A DNA stretch of 64,000 nt from a virus, in IMG/VR virus record IMGVR_UViG_3300035670_010691, positions 1 to 64,000 of that record. One strand, 5' to 3'. Both the position numbers and the translations under genes were made by a program. This document shows positions 17,182 through 27,147 of this stretch, in pieces. How positions within the stretch are numbered: position 1 is the stretch's first letter; the number at the start of each line of letters is the position of its first letter. The notes beneath the pieces are model-generated. The model saw only the letters and a program-made list of their open reading frames with translations. It was not told the DNA's origin and made no database searches.

Positions 17182-17189
17182 TATTTATA
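17182..17189 (+). promoter_or_regulatory. TATTTATA element close to a start codon
   Basis: This exact octamer follows an A-rich run and ends 4 nt before ATG 17194, repeating the very short spacing seen at 15178-15185. Confidence 0.45.
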
Positions 17190-17193
17190 GATA

Positions 17194-20100
17194 ATGTCAC
17201 TAATAGAAGAACCAAATAATCCAGGGGACTTAACAAATACGGATCCCGAAGGAAAAGTACCACAACCTGGTGATGGTAGTGGTAATGACACTATTGTATT
17301 CGAAGGGGATTCAGGTGGAGGTGGTGTACCAAGTCCTACCCCTACCCCAACACCAACAGAGGCTACTGTCGATGCAGGTGATAAAAATGTAATAATTGGT
17401 TTTTTTACAAATATATTAGGTGCAGAAGTATTACAAGATAACCAATCACTTGGTGTTAGTTTTACGCCTGTTGAAGTAAAATATACAACAAAAGAATTAT
17501 TAACACCAAAATTCTTTTCTGTTAGGAAAGAAAATTCAGAATCAACTGATATATTTAAAATTTATACAGTTAAAAAAAGAACTGATTTTAAAAAGAATTT
17601 TGATTTAAATACAACAGTTTTTTTCTATTTTGACATAATTGTAGAGAAATTTATTGAGGGGTCTTTCAAACAGGTTAGAGTTATTTCCCCGTACAGAGAT
17701 GGTGAGTTAATAAACGAAAATAGGGATGAATATTTACGATTAGATTTTAAACTTACACAAGCTCCACCTCCACCGCAAAAGACGGTAAATATTAATTTTA
17801 TTACTAATTTTCCAACATCCAACTTTCCTCTGTCATACAGATTGCCTGATGGAACAACAGGAAAAGTTTCTTCTAAAACAATTAAATATACTTTTAGAGA
17901 TGTTGATTTTGGTGAAGGATTATTGCAACCACAAATTGAAATATATCCAACAGATATATTAACTAATTACGAATTTCCATTATATAGACTTGAATTTTCA
18001 AATGGATTTACTTTAAATTTTCCAGGCCCATCTGCACTTTCAACTCTTACACCCGAGTTGGATATAACATTTAGAATTGAAGCAAAACAAATTCCCCCTG
18101 CTCCTAAAAAAATTAATATTGTTTTTCAAAATGATTTATTTGATGATGAACAATTAACATACAAATTATCAACTGATGGTATAAGACAGTTACCCAATGG
18201 TTCTTCAACTGTAACTTATACTTTAAAAGATAAAGATAATTTTATAACATTTGGTTCATTAGACGGTCCGGGTACTCTTCCTAATGATGTTGCAGTTAGA
18301 TATGAAATTCAAGAAGCTAATGGAAACATAAAGGAATTTAGTACTCCTTATTTTAGTTATAATTTTGGTGATACGGATATAAGGGTAAAGACATTATTTA
18401 CAAAAAATCCACCACCACCACCTATACCAACAAAATTACCACCTTTACCAAAAATTTGTAATGATATAAACGCATCAAACTATGGTCAAGAGGGAGATTG
18501 TGTTTATCCACCACCTCCGAAAAAAATCAAAATTATTTTTGAAAATGATTTGGCAATTGATGATTTGTTATATTTTAAATTGTCAGATTCTGTTAGAACT
18601 CCATTGATAAATGGTAGAACAGAATTAGAATATACTTTAAAATCAACAGACAACAATATTGTCTTTTCAACAAAGACTGGTGGTTCTTTACCTGAATTGA
18701 CTTCTGTAAATTATCAAATTGAAAGTTATTATGATAATGTTACAGAAACAAGACCTGATTTTCGTTTAGACTTAAATGACTCTGATGTAATCGTAAGAAC
18801 TGTTTTAGTTAAAAAAGATCCACCACCTCCACCCCCTACACCGACAAAGGTGGTGACAAGTGTATTAATTAATGTAGATTCGTCTTTAAATCAACCGTTA
18901 GAAATTAGTTTTTCTAATGGACAGACAAATGTATTGAGTAATGGTCAAAATAATTTTGATTACATTTTAAAAGATGGTGGGCCAAACTATTTTAGTATAT
19001 CTAATATCAAAGATTTAAGTGGATATAATTACACACTTCAAATTACAAATGGTAATAAACAAAAGTTTTATGAAAATGAATTAAATATTCTCGAAGAAAT
19101 TGAAGTATCAAAAGTATTTGCGAATATTGAAATTGTTAAAAAACCCGAAACGGTTATTGTATTACCAACTCCAACCCCAACTCCAACTCCAACCCCTGTT
19201 GAAGAAAAGCCAATTAAAATTACAATTACGTCTGATGTAGTTTTGGATGACGCATTGGCGGTAAGATTATCAAATGGGGTGGTTGAGAATATTAGAAATG
19301 GAAGTAAAACTCTTTTATACAAACCAAATATTAATGGTGCTAATTATTTAGAGTTTTTTCCTGTTTCCAACGTTAATTATTCAGAATACTCTATTAGTTA
19401 TTCCATACAAAATGGAAATAAATTAAGAGAAATTAATACATTTGATTTTAAAGAAGAAATAAATAATTCTGATATTGGAATTTTTATAGTTCTAAATAAA
19501 ATTACACAACAACCAAGAGCAGATGAACCAACGTTATCGTTACCTGATGAAATTATAACGTATAATTTGTTTGGTAGTTCAAAATTAGAAATTCCGTTTT
19601 ATTCATTAAATGCAGAATCAATAAGATATTCTATTGGCAATATTCAAAGAGAAATATCACCGGTTTCTCCTATTGTATTAGAAAATTCAGTTTTTAATAA
19701 TGGTGTTGGACAATATAAATTAACAGCACAACCATATTCAAGATTTGGAGGTTCGGGTAAAAATAAAAGTTTAGTCATAAATGTAATACAATCAACTTTT
19801 ATACCTGGTCCTGACATTCAAACAATTAATTATCCATCAAGAATACAAGGTGAAGATTTTGTTGGATTTAATGTTAATTTTGATATTGATTATTCTTCAA
19901 TCAATACAAATTATATTAAGATTTATGTTTCAAAAGTTGATGAATCATTTTTACTTTTAGGTAATGCAAAACCGAATGGTAAGATAACTTTTAATGTTGG
20001 TGAAATACTTTCAAAATCAAGATTATCTTATAATAGAGGAACTGATCAAATTTCATTTGATTTAATTTTAGTTCCTTATAACAATCAAGCGGATGAATTA

Positions 20101-23100
20101 GCACTTGGAAGACAAGAAAAAATATCAATATTTTTTGACCAAGGTTTAAGAATTAGAAGAGAAGATTTAGTTTCAGATTTAAGAGATGCATTCCAAAGAG
20201 AATTTAATGCATCGATTATTAAAAAAGATACGTCAAAAATATTAACGCACCAATTACATTTGGGTGATGGTAATAACAAATTAATTGCTACTTGGGCAAT
20301 AGATAGACAAACTCTTGACGATGATAGTTTAGTTCTTAAATTATATGAACCTCTTCCAAATGATGTAGAAACAGAACAACAGGTTTGGATTTCAAAAATA
20401 CAATCTATACCTATTGTTGATGAAATTCGTTTAGTAGATAGAGAAGTTTCAAAATGTACCCCACTACAACCTAATTTTAATGTTGATGTAAGTGACCCTA
20501 TTGGATATGAAATTATTGATAGTTTAGTTTCAAGTGGTTCTATAACATCAGTTGATTTAATAGCACAATATGTAAGTTCAAGTGAATTTACTCTTGAAGA
20601 ATTAGATTTACAATTTATAACAGGTTCGGGTAGTAATATTGATTATTATTGGAAAGATTTTGTCAAGTATTCATCAGCAGAAGAAAGAGTAGAGAATTTC
20701 TTTTATAAAGTAAGATTATTAGAATCTTATCAAAATGATATAAATATTTTATCATCAGGATCAGCATGGACAGGTTCTGTTGAAGTGGTAAAAGAAAGAC
20801 AAAGAACAGAACAAAAAATAAAACAATTAAAGGGTGGGTTTGATTCTTTTGAAAAATATCTTTATGATACAACTGGTTCACTTTCATATCCAAAGGTTGG
20901 AATATCACCGGTTTCCTCTTCTACCCAAGATGCCCTTGATTGGTTATATGTTGCTCGTGCTTCTGCAAGGGAATATGACACTTATAATGTTGATTTACTT
21001 GTAAATAATATACCAAGACATATTAGAGATGATGAACGGGGTGAGGAATTTATCCTCTTTTTTAATATGATTGGTCAACATTTCGATATTCTTTGGGCAT
21101 ATTCAAAGGGTATTGCAAAATCAAGAAGATTAGAACATAAATTAAATGTTGGTATTTCAAATGATTTAATTTATCATATGTTGGAATCTCTTGGTTGGGA
21201 CGCGGACATGGGAGTTGCATCTCAACTTCTTTGGGAGTATGCTCTTGGTAAAAATACAGATGGAACATCAGCGAGCTCGCTACCAGGAAAACAAAGACAG
21301 TATGAAATATGGAGACGATTATTAAATAACTTACCTTATCTTTTAAAACATAAGGGAACAAGAAGAGCAATGTACGCTGCTATGGCGTGTTATGGAATAC
21401 CGACTTCTATGTTAAGTATCATGGAATTCGGTGGACCTAATGAACCGACAAGAGGTTCAACCACAAAGGTTACTTTTGATGACCGCACTGCTGCAATTAA
21501 TATTGATAATAATTCATCTATCATTATTCCATGGAAGGAATATGTAAGTGGTTCTTATTCAGATTATCCAAATTCGGTAGAAGCTCGTATTCTAACTACT
21601 CAAAGACAAACACAAACTATTTTTGAAAATGAAGGAAATTGGTCTTTAAAAATAACAAGTGATACTGGTTCACTTGCAAGATTACAATTTGAAATTACTT
21701 CAAGTGGTGTCCATAGAATACTTTCATCATCTACATTTCCTTTTTATAACGATGAATATACTCAAATTGTTTTAAATAGAAACATAACAGGAAGTAGTGA
21801 AGAATTTCAAGTTTGGGCAAAAGAAGGTTTCCAAGGTAGAATAAGAAACGAAGAATCGGCAAGTTTTAGTTGGCCAACTGGTTCTACGAGTTGGGAAAGT
21901 GGTTCTCAAATAATTGTTGGTTCTGATTTTACAGGTTCTATTGATGAGTTTCGTTTATGGAGAGTTGATTTACTTGAAACTTCTATTGAAAATCACGCAC
22001 TTATACCTGATGCTATTGATGGTAATTCTTATTCATCATCTACCGAAGACCTTTTATTTAGATTGGACTTCGAATATCCAAGAAACTTAGCAGTATCATC
22101 TTCAAGTGGAATACCATCGGGTTCAATTAAAAACGTTTCTATAAATCAGGGGTATGGTGAAAGTTATGCAACAGCTTCTAACTTCCCGTCAGCATCATCA
22201 TATCCTTTCAACTATACACCATATGATAGAACAGTAGTTGCAAATGTTCCTTCAATCGGATTGACATTCGGTGAAAAGTTCCGTTTTGAAGAACAAGAAA
22301 AAATAACAGATTTAAGTCATAAAGCAAGAGCAACTAAAAAATCATTTGACCAGGCTCCCATTGACACGGATAGATTAGGTTTATTTTTCTCTCCCGTTCA
22401 AGAAATAAACATGGATATTCTTAAATCACTTGGTAATTTCAATATAGATGATTATATTGGAAATCCAGCTGATTTATATGAGGACAAATATAGTGATTTG
22501 GAACAATTAAGAGAATATTATTTCCAAAGATATAATCTTAACTTTAATGAATACATTCAATTAGTAAGATATATTGATAAAACTATTTATACCACACTTG
22601 AATCACTTGCACCTGCAAGAGCAAAGGTTTCAAAGGGATTATTAATAGAACCACACTTTTTAGAAAGAAGTAAAACTAAATGGGAAAGACCGACAGGGTT
22701 AGTTGAAGGTGAGGAAACAAATTTACCAATTGTAGTTCCTGTTACATCATCTTATATTAACAATGAAGTAACTTTAAATTTAGAAAATGAAGTTTCTATA
22801 AATGGTGAAAATTTTGTTTATGATTCTAATCCTATAGATACAATAAATGAAAACCTAGCCTCAGAAAATATATCATTCGAATCTGATTTAGATGCAACAC
22901 AAATTACAAATTTGTCATCTGACAATATTACTTATGAATCAGATTTAGATATTAATGATGATATTGTTATTGAAGCAACAAAAGATAACTTTATTTCATT
23001 AATTGAATTAAATGAAAATATTTTATTGGAAACATCTAAAATTGATTACCAAACTAATTTAAATCTAAAAGAAGATTTTCCGATAGATAGTGAAATATTA

Positions 23101-23715
23101 GTAAATTCCGGATCAGATATGGGTGGTATTTCAATTTCTGTAAATGCACAAATTGTGGGTACAATTCAAGGTGAATACGAATCTGATGTTTTTAAAGAAA
23201 TTGGTTTAGATAAAAACTCCCCTTTTGTAGCCGGTTTTGGATTATATGCAGAAGATGGAAATTCAATAAGAAGTTATTATGATGACTATGGAAACTTAAA
23301 ACAAGAAAGAGTTAAAGTATTTAAAATAAAAGAGTCATATACAGTAAAAACTCCTGAAAATATTAATACATCCGATTCGAGTTTGGGTAGTGAAAAAATT
23401 TCAAGAACATATTTTAGAAATAAAATATCAATACTACCATTTACAGGTAGTAATGGATTGGAGATAAATGACCCACAAGTTTCTGGTAATATAACAGAAG
23501 TATCTCCTTTGAATGGATATTTACCTTCACATTATCGTTATGTTGGAGACTTAACTTCTGGATTGATTAATAGTTATCATAAGGGTGCAAAACAAACATC
23601 TTTGACAACATTAGATGGTTCATCACCCGTTCAAATCTTTACTACAAATCCAAATACTTTACGAGTTACAGATACAGGTAGAGGAAGTGGCGAGCCAATT
23701 CTTGAGGTTGAATGA
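17194..23715 (+). CDS. Giant tail/baseplate protein (2173 aa) with LamG-like domain
   Basis: The domains are, in order, an acidic Gly-rich N terminus with a PT linker and a beta domain. Next come five related modules of about 100 residues (about 196-770), separated by polyproline (PPPPPP, PTPTPT). The second and third modules are KKINIVFQND- and KKIKIIFEND-type, and a degenerate C-ND-NASNYG-GDC motif sits before the third. A helical tail-protein core near residues 1270-1420 has FILFFNMIGQHFDILW and YHMLESLGWDADMG. A LamG-like sandwich (about 1436-1630) contains FTGSIDEFRLWRVDL. The C-terminal beta-rich end follows. The core resembles large structural proteins of marine myoviruses. A gp7-like wedge-arm role is possible but unproven. 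Confidence 0.75.
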   Translation: MSLIEEPNNPGDLTNTDPEGKVPQPGDGSGNDTIVFEGDSGGGGVPSPTPTPTPTEATVDAGDKNVIIGFFTNILGAEVLQDNQSLGVSFTPVEVKYTTKELLTPKFFSVRKENSESTDIFKIYTVKKRTDFKKNFDLNTTVFFYFDIIVEKFIEGSFKQVRVISPYRDGELINENRDEYLRLDFKLTQAPPPPQKTVNINFITNFPTSNFPLSYRLPDGTTGKVSSKTIKYTFRDVDFGEGLLQPQIEIYPTDILTNYEFPLYRLEFSNGFTLNFPGPSALSTLTPELDITFRIEAKQIPPAPKKINIVFQNDLFDDEQLTYKLSTDGIRQLPNGSSTVTYTLKDKDNFITFGSLDGPGTLPNDVAVRYEIQEANGNIKEFSTPYFSYNFGDTDIRVKTLFTKNPPPPPIPTKLPPLPKICNDINASNYGQEGDCVYPPPPKKIKIIFENDLAIDDLLYFKLSDSVRTPLINGRTELEYTLKSTDNNIVFSTKTGGSLPELTSVNYQIESYYDNVTETRPDFRLDLNDSDVIVRTVLVKKDPPPPPPTPTKVVTSVLINVDSSLNQPLEISFSNGQTNVLSNGQNNFDYILKDGGPNYFSISNIKDLSGYNYTLQITNGNKQKFYENELNILEEIEVSKVFANIEIVKKPETVIVLPTPTPTPTPTPVEEKPIKITITSDVVLDDALAVRLSNGVVENIRNGSKTLLYKPNINGANYLEFFPVSNVNYSEYSISYSIQNGNKLREINTFDFKEEINNSDIGIFIVLNKITQQPRADEPTLSLPDEIITYNLFGSSKLEIPFYSLNAESIRYSIGNIQREISPVSPIVLENSVFNNGVGQYKLTAQPYSRFGGSGKNKSLVINVIQSTFIPGPDIQTINYPSRIQGEDFVGFNVNFDIDYSSINTNYIKIYVSKVDESFLLLGNAKPNGKITFNVGEILSKSRLSYNRGTDQISFDLILVPYNNQADELALGRQEKISIFFDQGLRIRREDLVSDLRDAFQREFNASIIKKDTSKILTHQLHLGDGNNKLIATWAIDRQTLDDDSLVLKLYEPLPNDVETEQQVWISKIQSIPIVDEIRLVDREVSKCTPLQPNFNVDVSDPIGYEIIDSLVSSGSITSVDLIAQYVSSSEFTLEELDLQFITGSGSNIDYYWKDFVKYSSAEERVENFFYKVRLLESYQNDINILSSGSAWTGSVEVVKERQRTEQKIKQLKGGFDSFEKYLYDTTGSLSYPKVGISPVSSSTQDALDWLYVARASAREYDTYNVDLLVNNIPRHIRDDERGEEFILFFNMIGQHFDILWAYSKGIAKSRRLEHKLNVGISNDLIYHMLESLGWDADMGVASQLLWEYALGKNTDGTSASSLPGKQRQYEIWRRLLNNLPYLLKHKGTRRAMYAAMACYGIPTSMLSIMEFGGPNEPTRGSTTKVTFDDRTAAINIDNNSSIIIPWKEYVSGSYSDYPNSVEARILTTQRQTQTIFENEGNWSLKITSDTGSLARLQFEITSSGVHRILSSSTFPFYNDEYTQIVLNRNITGSSEEFQVWAKEGFQGRIRNEESASFSWPTGSTSWESGSQIIVGSDFTGSIDEFRLWRVDLLETSIENHALIPDAIDGNSYSSSTEDLLFRLDFEYPRNLAVSSSSGIPSGSIKNVSINQGYGESYATASNFPSASSYPFNYTPYDRTVVANVPSIGLTFGEKFRFEEQEKITDLSHKARATKKSFDQAPIDTDRLGLFFSPVQEINMDILKSLGNFNIDDYIGNPADLYEDKYSDLEQLREYYFQRYNLNFNEYIQLVRYIDKTIYTTLESLAPARAKVSKGLLIEPHFLERSKTKWERPTGLVEGEETNLPIVVPVTSSYINNEVTLNLENEVSINGENFVYDSNPIDTINENLASENISFESDLDATQITNLSSDNITYESDLDINDDIVIEATKDNFISLIELNENILLETSKIDYQTNLNLKEDFPIDSEILVNSGSDMGGISISVNAQIVGTIQGEYESDVFKEIGLDKNSPFVAGFGLYAEDGNSIRSYYDDYGNLKQERVKVFKIKESYTVKTPENINTSDSSLGSEKISRTYFRNKISILPFTGSNGLEINDPQVSGNITEVSPLNGYLPSHYRYVGDLTSGLINSYHKGAKQTSLTTLDGSSPVQIFTTNPNTLRVTDTGRGSGEPILEVE
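17779..19500 (+). repeat. Five tandem ~100-residue protein modules
   Basis: Modules start near 17779, 18107, 18521, 18850 and 19208. Each opens with a strand such as VNINF, INIVF, IKIIF or IKITI, has a middle TVTYTLKD / ELEYTLKS / NFDYILKD strand, and ends before a Pro-rich linker. DNA identity is low, so the duplications are old. Confidence 0.7.
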
Positions 23716-23800
23716 TTAAAATAAGATGTAAATTTTCATAATTTTTTTAAAATAAAAAAATAGTTATATTTATTAGAGTAAAATAAGGAATTTTAAAAAC

Positions 23801-24424
23801 ATGGCATATTTAGATAATTCAGAAATTGTAGTAGATGCAATTCTTACCAAAAAGGGTAGAGAAAAATTAGCAACAGGAGAAGGTCTTAACATTACAAAGT
23901 TTGCTCTTGGTGATGATGAGATTGACTATACTCTTTATGAACCAGCCCACCCACGTGGAAGTGCATATTATGATTCAGCTATTCGTGCAATACCTATTAC
24001 AGAAGCATCACCTGATGAAACACAAGTATTAAGATGGAAACTCGTAACTCTTCCAAAAGGAACAACAAAAATTCCTGTTGTTGAGTTCGGTATTCCAAAC
24101 ATTACTGTAACACAAAATTCAGGTCAAGTTGCACTTACACCGACAACCTCACCAAGTGGAAACTCACAATCAGGATATACAGTTGTTCTCGCAAACAAAA
24201 ACGCAGGAACTCTTGTTGGTTCGGGTACAGTATCTGGAACTGGAACAATTCCTTTAACAAACGAAGTAACTTCAACAGCAGCGGTAGAAAGAGGATTATC
24301 ATTTACTTTCTTACCAAATCCAAGTATTACACAAACAATCAGAACAACGATTACCGTTTATGGTAATGAAACTGGTGGTTCTCAAACAATACCAGTAACA
24401 GTAAATTACGTAAGACCAACATAA
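23801..24424 (+). CDS. Virion structural protein (MAYLDNSEIVVDAILTKKG type)
   Basis: This 207-residue protein opens with VVDAILTKKGREKLATGEG, a start I recognise from structural proteins found repeatedly in marine T4-like phages. FALGDDEIDYTLYEP follows. Residues about 105-205 form an Ig-like beta domain rich in Thr, Ser and Asn. It is probably a repeated component of the tail or baseplate periphery. A TATTTATT near-match (23767-23774) and AT-rich leader precede it, and the next structural gene follows after 18 nt. Confidence 0.7.
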   Translation: MAYLDNSEIVVDAILTKKGREKLATGEGLNITKFALGDDEIDYTLYEPAHPRGSAYYDSAIRAIPITEASPDETQVLRWKLVTLPKGTTKIPVVEFGIPNITVTQNSGQVALTPTTSPSGNSQSGYTVVLANKNAGTLVGSGTVSGTGTIPLTNEVTSTAAVERGLSFTFLPNPSITQTIRTTITVYGNETGGSQTIPVTVNYVRPT

Positions 24425-24442
24425 TAGGGAGATATAAAACAA

Positions 24443-25681
24443 ATGGCAGAAATTATAGGACAAGCCGGAACCAATTTAACAACTGAATTAGCTAATTACC
24501 TAAATAGATCAAATGGTAATATTAATTCACAAGAACTTGCTGGTATTATAAACCAATATCTCGTTGGTGGTGATAAACTTGGAGCACAAGGTTCCCAAGT
24601 ATCAACCGGAATTTATAGAAGATTTTTAGAAACAGATGTTGTTGCAGGAAAAGTTGAAGTAGTAACAACAGGGTTGTGGAGTGGTGATACAGGTAGTTTA
24701 AATTTATTCTTTACTTCATCAACTGAACTTGCAAACGCATCGATTTCAAATTATTACACAAATGTTTATAATGAAAACCCAAGTTCATCAGCATCAACTG
24801 TTCAATTTGCAGTTGCTTATGGTCACAGACTCGCAAGTGGTTCTGTTTCATTAAGTTCAAACGATAGTGCAACTTTACCGACAAAAGCAACATATGCACA
24901 ATATCGTTCAATCTTATTAGACCAAGACCAAACACAATTTGAATATTATTCTCCAACAGGTTCTGGTGTATATGCATCTGATGAAATTTATGTAGTAAAT
25001 GTATCTCGTAGTAGATATAAAGAAAAATTAGACGCAGGAAACTGGTCATTAACTCTTTCGGGTTCTAATGGAACATTTACTTTTATTGATGATAGTGGTA
25101 AGAAATTCGATGATAGAGTTGGTAAGGCTGGTAGAATATTTTACGTTGGTTCGGGTTCATTAAATTTAGGAACTGAAAACGCAGCAACAGTTAATACATT
25201 AACCGCTTCTAATGGTGAGGGGTATGGTCTTTTCTATCCTGACCAAGGTATTTTTGTATTAAATCCAGTTGCTATCCATGACACAGTTGGTTCATCATTT
25301 TCTGTATCAGGTTCGGCACAAGTATCACTTTCAGAACCATATAGAGGATCAGCTTACGAAGCTAAAAATCAATTCCTTTTATATAACATGATATCTGGTG
25401 GTAGTGATTTTGAAGCACGTAGAACTGAAAATGTTTCAACTACCCATTATTTCGTAAGAGCAACTAACAGAGAGTTTAATTATTCAAATAACCCAACCTT
25501 TGTTACTGGTTCTGATGGAACATTTGCAGAATCATCTTTCGAAAGAGACCCAAGAACATTTATAACAACCGTGGGTCTATACAATGATGCGAACGAGTTG
25601 TTGGCAGTTGCAAAAACATCACAACCGATTCCAAAATCATTCGATAAAGAAGTTCTAATAAAAGTTAAATTAGACTTCTAA
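24443..25681 (+). CDS. Virion structural protein, paralogous C terminus A
   Basis: This 412-residue protein is rich in Ser, Thr and Gly with beta-strand character and no signal peptide. The N terminus is helical (QAGTNLTTELANYLNRS). The last 40 residues, RTFITTVGLYNDANELLAVAKTSQPI, are clearly related to the end of the protein encoded at 25783-26934. This suggests both end in the same interaction or folding module. A GGGAGA element sits 10 nt before the ATG. A terminator follows the gene. Confidence 0.7.
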   Translation: MAEIIGQAGTNLTTELANYLNRSNGNINSQELAGIINQYLVGGDKLGAQGSQVSTGIYRRFLETDVVAGKVEVVTTGLWSGDTGSLNLFFTSSTELANASISNYYTNVYNENPSSSASTVQFAVAYGHRLASGSVSLSSNDSATLPTKATYAQYRSILLDQDQTQFEYYSPTGSGVYASDEIYVVNVSRSRYKEKLDAGNWSLTLSGSNGTFTFIDDSGKKFDDRVGKAGRIFYVGSGSLNLGTENAATVNTLTASNGEGYGLFYPDQGIFVLNPVAIHDTVGSSFSVSGSAQVSLSEPYRGSAYEAKNQFLLYNMISGGSDFEARRTENVSTTHYFVRATNREFNYSNNPTFVTGSDGTFAESSFERDPRTFITTVGLYNDANELLAVAKTSQPIPKSFDKEVLIKVKLDF

Positions 25682-25714
25682 ATTTTTTAAGGGAGACAAA
25701 TCATAGAGAGATAG

Positions 25715-25748
25715 GAAACCCGATTGGATAAGTCGGGTTTCTTTTTTT
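25715..25748 (+). terminator. Rho-independent terminator
   Basis: GAAACCCGA (25715-25723) pairs perfectly with TCGGGTTTC (25733-25741) across a 9-nt loop, followed by seven T. It ends the main structural transcript. Confidence 0.92.
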
Positions 25749-25782
25749 AATATACTTATTATTAGTATATGAGAGATTAAAA

Positions 25783-26934
25783 ATGTTTAAGTCGATTCCC
25801 AAATCATCAGTATCAAAACGAAATTTTAAAACATTTAAAAGATGGAATGTTGGTAATTCATCTTATCCCGTAATCTCTGCAAGTTTTGATTCGAGTTCCA
25901 ATTTTGATTCATCTACTGAATTAAGTTTTGATGTAAATGGAACAACTATTTATAACAGACCTTATTATAATTCCCTCAAAGCAAAATATTATCAAAGTAA
26001 TGGAAATGTCATAACTCAGTTTGGGGTTATGGAAAATCCTGCAAATTTTCAAATAGAAAGAAGATTACCAAATACTTTTTATGTCATTTCAATCGATAGA
26101 GATAAATTTGGTGAACAGATAAAACAAAATTCTTTAATTTTAGAAGATTTAGATAATAATACAACATATAATGATGATGGTTATGGCTCTCTTATAAAAG
26201 AAACATATGATTATTATTTATTAAATTTAGATTTAGGTCAGGGAACTGTAACTGTTTATGATGGATTTAATACATTTACATTAGATGTTATTACAATTGA
26301 TATGCTTAACAATGAAGCAACATTACTTTATAGTGGACAAACAATTGAAACATTTCCTGTTGAGTTTGATTTTGGAGAAGGTATTGTTAGATTTTCAGAA
26401 CAAATACCTGCTGTCGGTGATTTATTTTTAGAAAACGTTAGATACGGAAATGTTTTTTATGATGATGGTTTAGTTGTTTTAACCAATGAAGTTCAATTTG
26501 AAAATTACAATTTAATTTTCAATTCCACTCATACAATTTATGAAACGGAAGTATTGATTAATGTAGATGAAGGTGAATTTAATTATTCACAAAATCCATC
26601 TGCTGTAATCGTAGAATTAAGCGGTTCATATCAATTTGAAACAACACCAATAACGAATGTAAGTCCTGCTCAAAATGTAACTATAAAACATATAAATCAA
26701 ATAAAATTAAAACAATCATTTTCTGGTTCATATAATCCAAATATTACAGGTTCTTGGGATGATTATTCTTTAAATAGATGGTCTGACCCAACAGGTTCTT
26801 ATTTAACACCATACATAACAACAATTGGTTTATATGATGATGATGGTGATTTGGTTGTTGTAGCGAAATTACCTCAACCAATTAAATCATATCCTGATTT
26901 ACCTGTCAACTTTTTAGTTCGTTTTGATAGTTAA
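25783..26934 (+). CDS. Virion structural protein, paralogous C terminus B
   Basis: This 383-residue beta-rich protein has a basic N terminus (FKSIPKSSVSKRNFKTFKRWN). The middle contains IERRLPNTFYVISIDRDKFGE and several Tyr/Asp-rich strands. The C-terminal TPYITTIGLYDDDGDLVVVAKLPQPI matches the end of the 24443-25681 product. It stands alone between a terminator and a late-type element, so it may have its own promoter. No Shine-Dalgarno element is obvious. Confidence 0.65.
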   Translation: MFKSIPKSSVSKRNFKTFKRWNVGNSSYPVISASFDSSSNFDSSTELSFDVNGTTIYNRPYYNSLKAKYYQSNGNVITQFGVMENPANFQIERRLPNTFYVISIDRDKFGEQIKQNSLILEDLDNNTTYNDDGYGSLIKETYDYYLLNLDLGQGTVTVYDGFNTFTLDVITIDMLNNEATLLYSGQTIETFPVEFDFGEGIVRFSEQIPAVGDLFLENVRYGNVFYDDGLVVLTNEVQFENYNLIFNSTHTIYETEVLINVDEGEFNYSQNPSAVIVELSGSYQFETTPITNVSPAQNVTIKHINQIKLKQSFSGSYNPNITGSWDDYSLNRWSDPTGSYLTPYITTIGLYDDDGDLVVVAKLPQPIKSYPDLPVNFLVRFDS

Positions 26935-26938
26935 CATA

Positions 26939-26946
26939 TATTTATA
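26939..26946 (+). promoter_or_regulatory. Candidate late promoter element TATTTATA
   Basis: This exact octamer ends 18 nt before ATG 26965, with an AAAGGAGA ribosome binding site (26953-26960) between them. Confidence 0.55.
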
Positions 26947-26964
26947 TTATACAAAGGAGATACT

Positions 26965-27147
26965 ATGTCTAAAATTTTAGAATTATACGGAAAATCAGAT
27001 TTTTCAAAATTACCAAATAAATCATTTGATAAAACACCAATTGAGCCTGATGGTGGTTCAGACCTTGCAAAAAACGAATCAGCTCTTGAAAAAGCACGTG
27101 GTGGTAAGTTGAATGAAAAAAAATATTCTGACTCAGTTGAAAAATAA
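26965..27147 (+). CDS. Small lysine-rich protein, unknown
   Basis: This 60-residue protein is hydrophilic and probably disordered (KILELYGKSDFSKLPNKSFDK). It has the best ribosome binding site in the region (AAAGGAGA) and a TATTTATA element, so it is likely made in quantity late in infection. Such small, highly expressed basic proteins are often virion or DNA-associated proteins. That is inference, and no family was recognised. Its stop codon abuts the GTG of the sulfotransferase gene. Confidence 0.65.
   Translation: MSKILELYGKSDFSKLPNKSFDKTPIEPDGGSDLAKNESALEKARGGKLNEKKYSDSVEK

Noticed and set aside
16847-17291. Minus-strand frames of 138 and 66 codons across 16847-17291
   Set aside because: They oppose two well-supported virion genes, have no ribosome binding site or family similarity, and one covers a late-type element.
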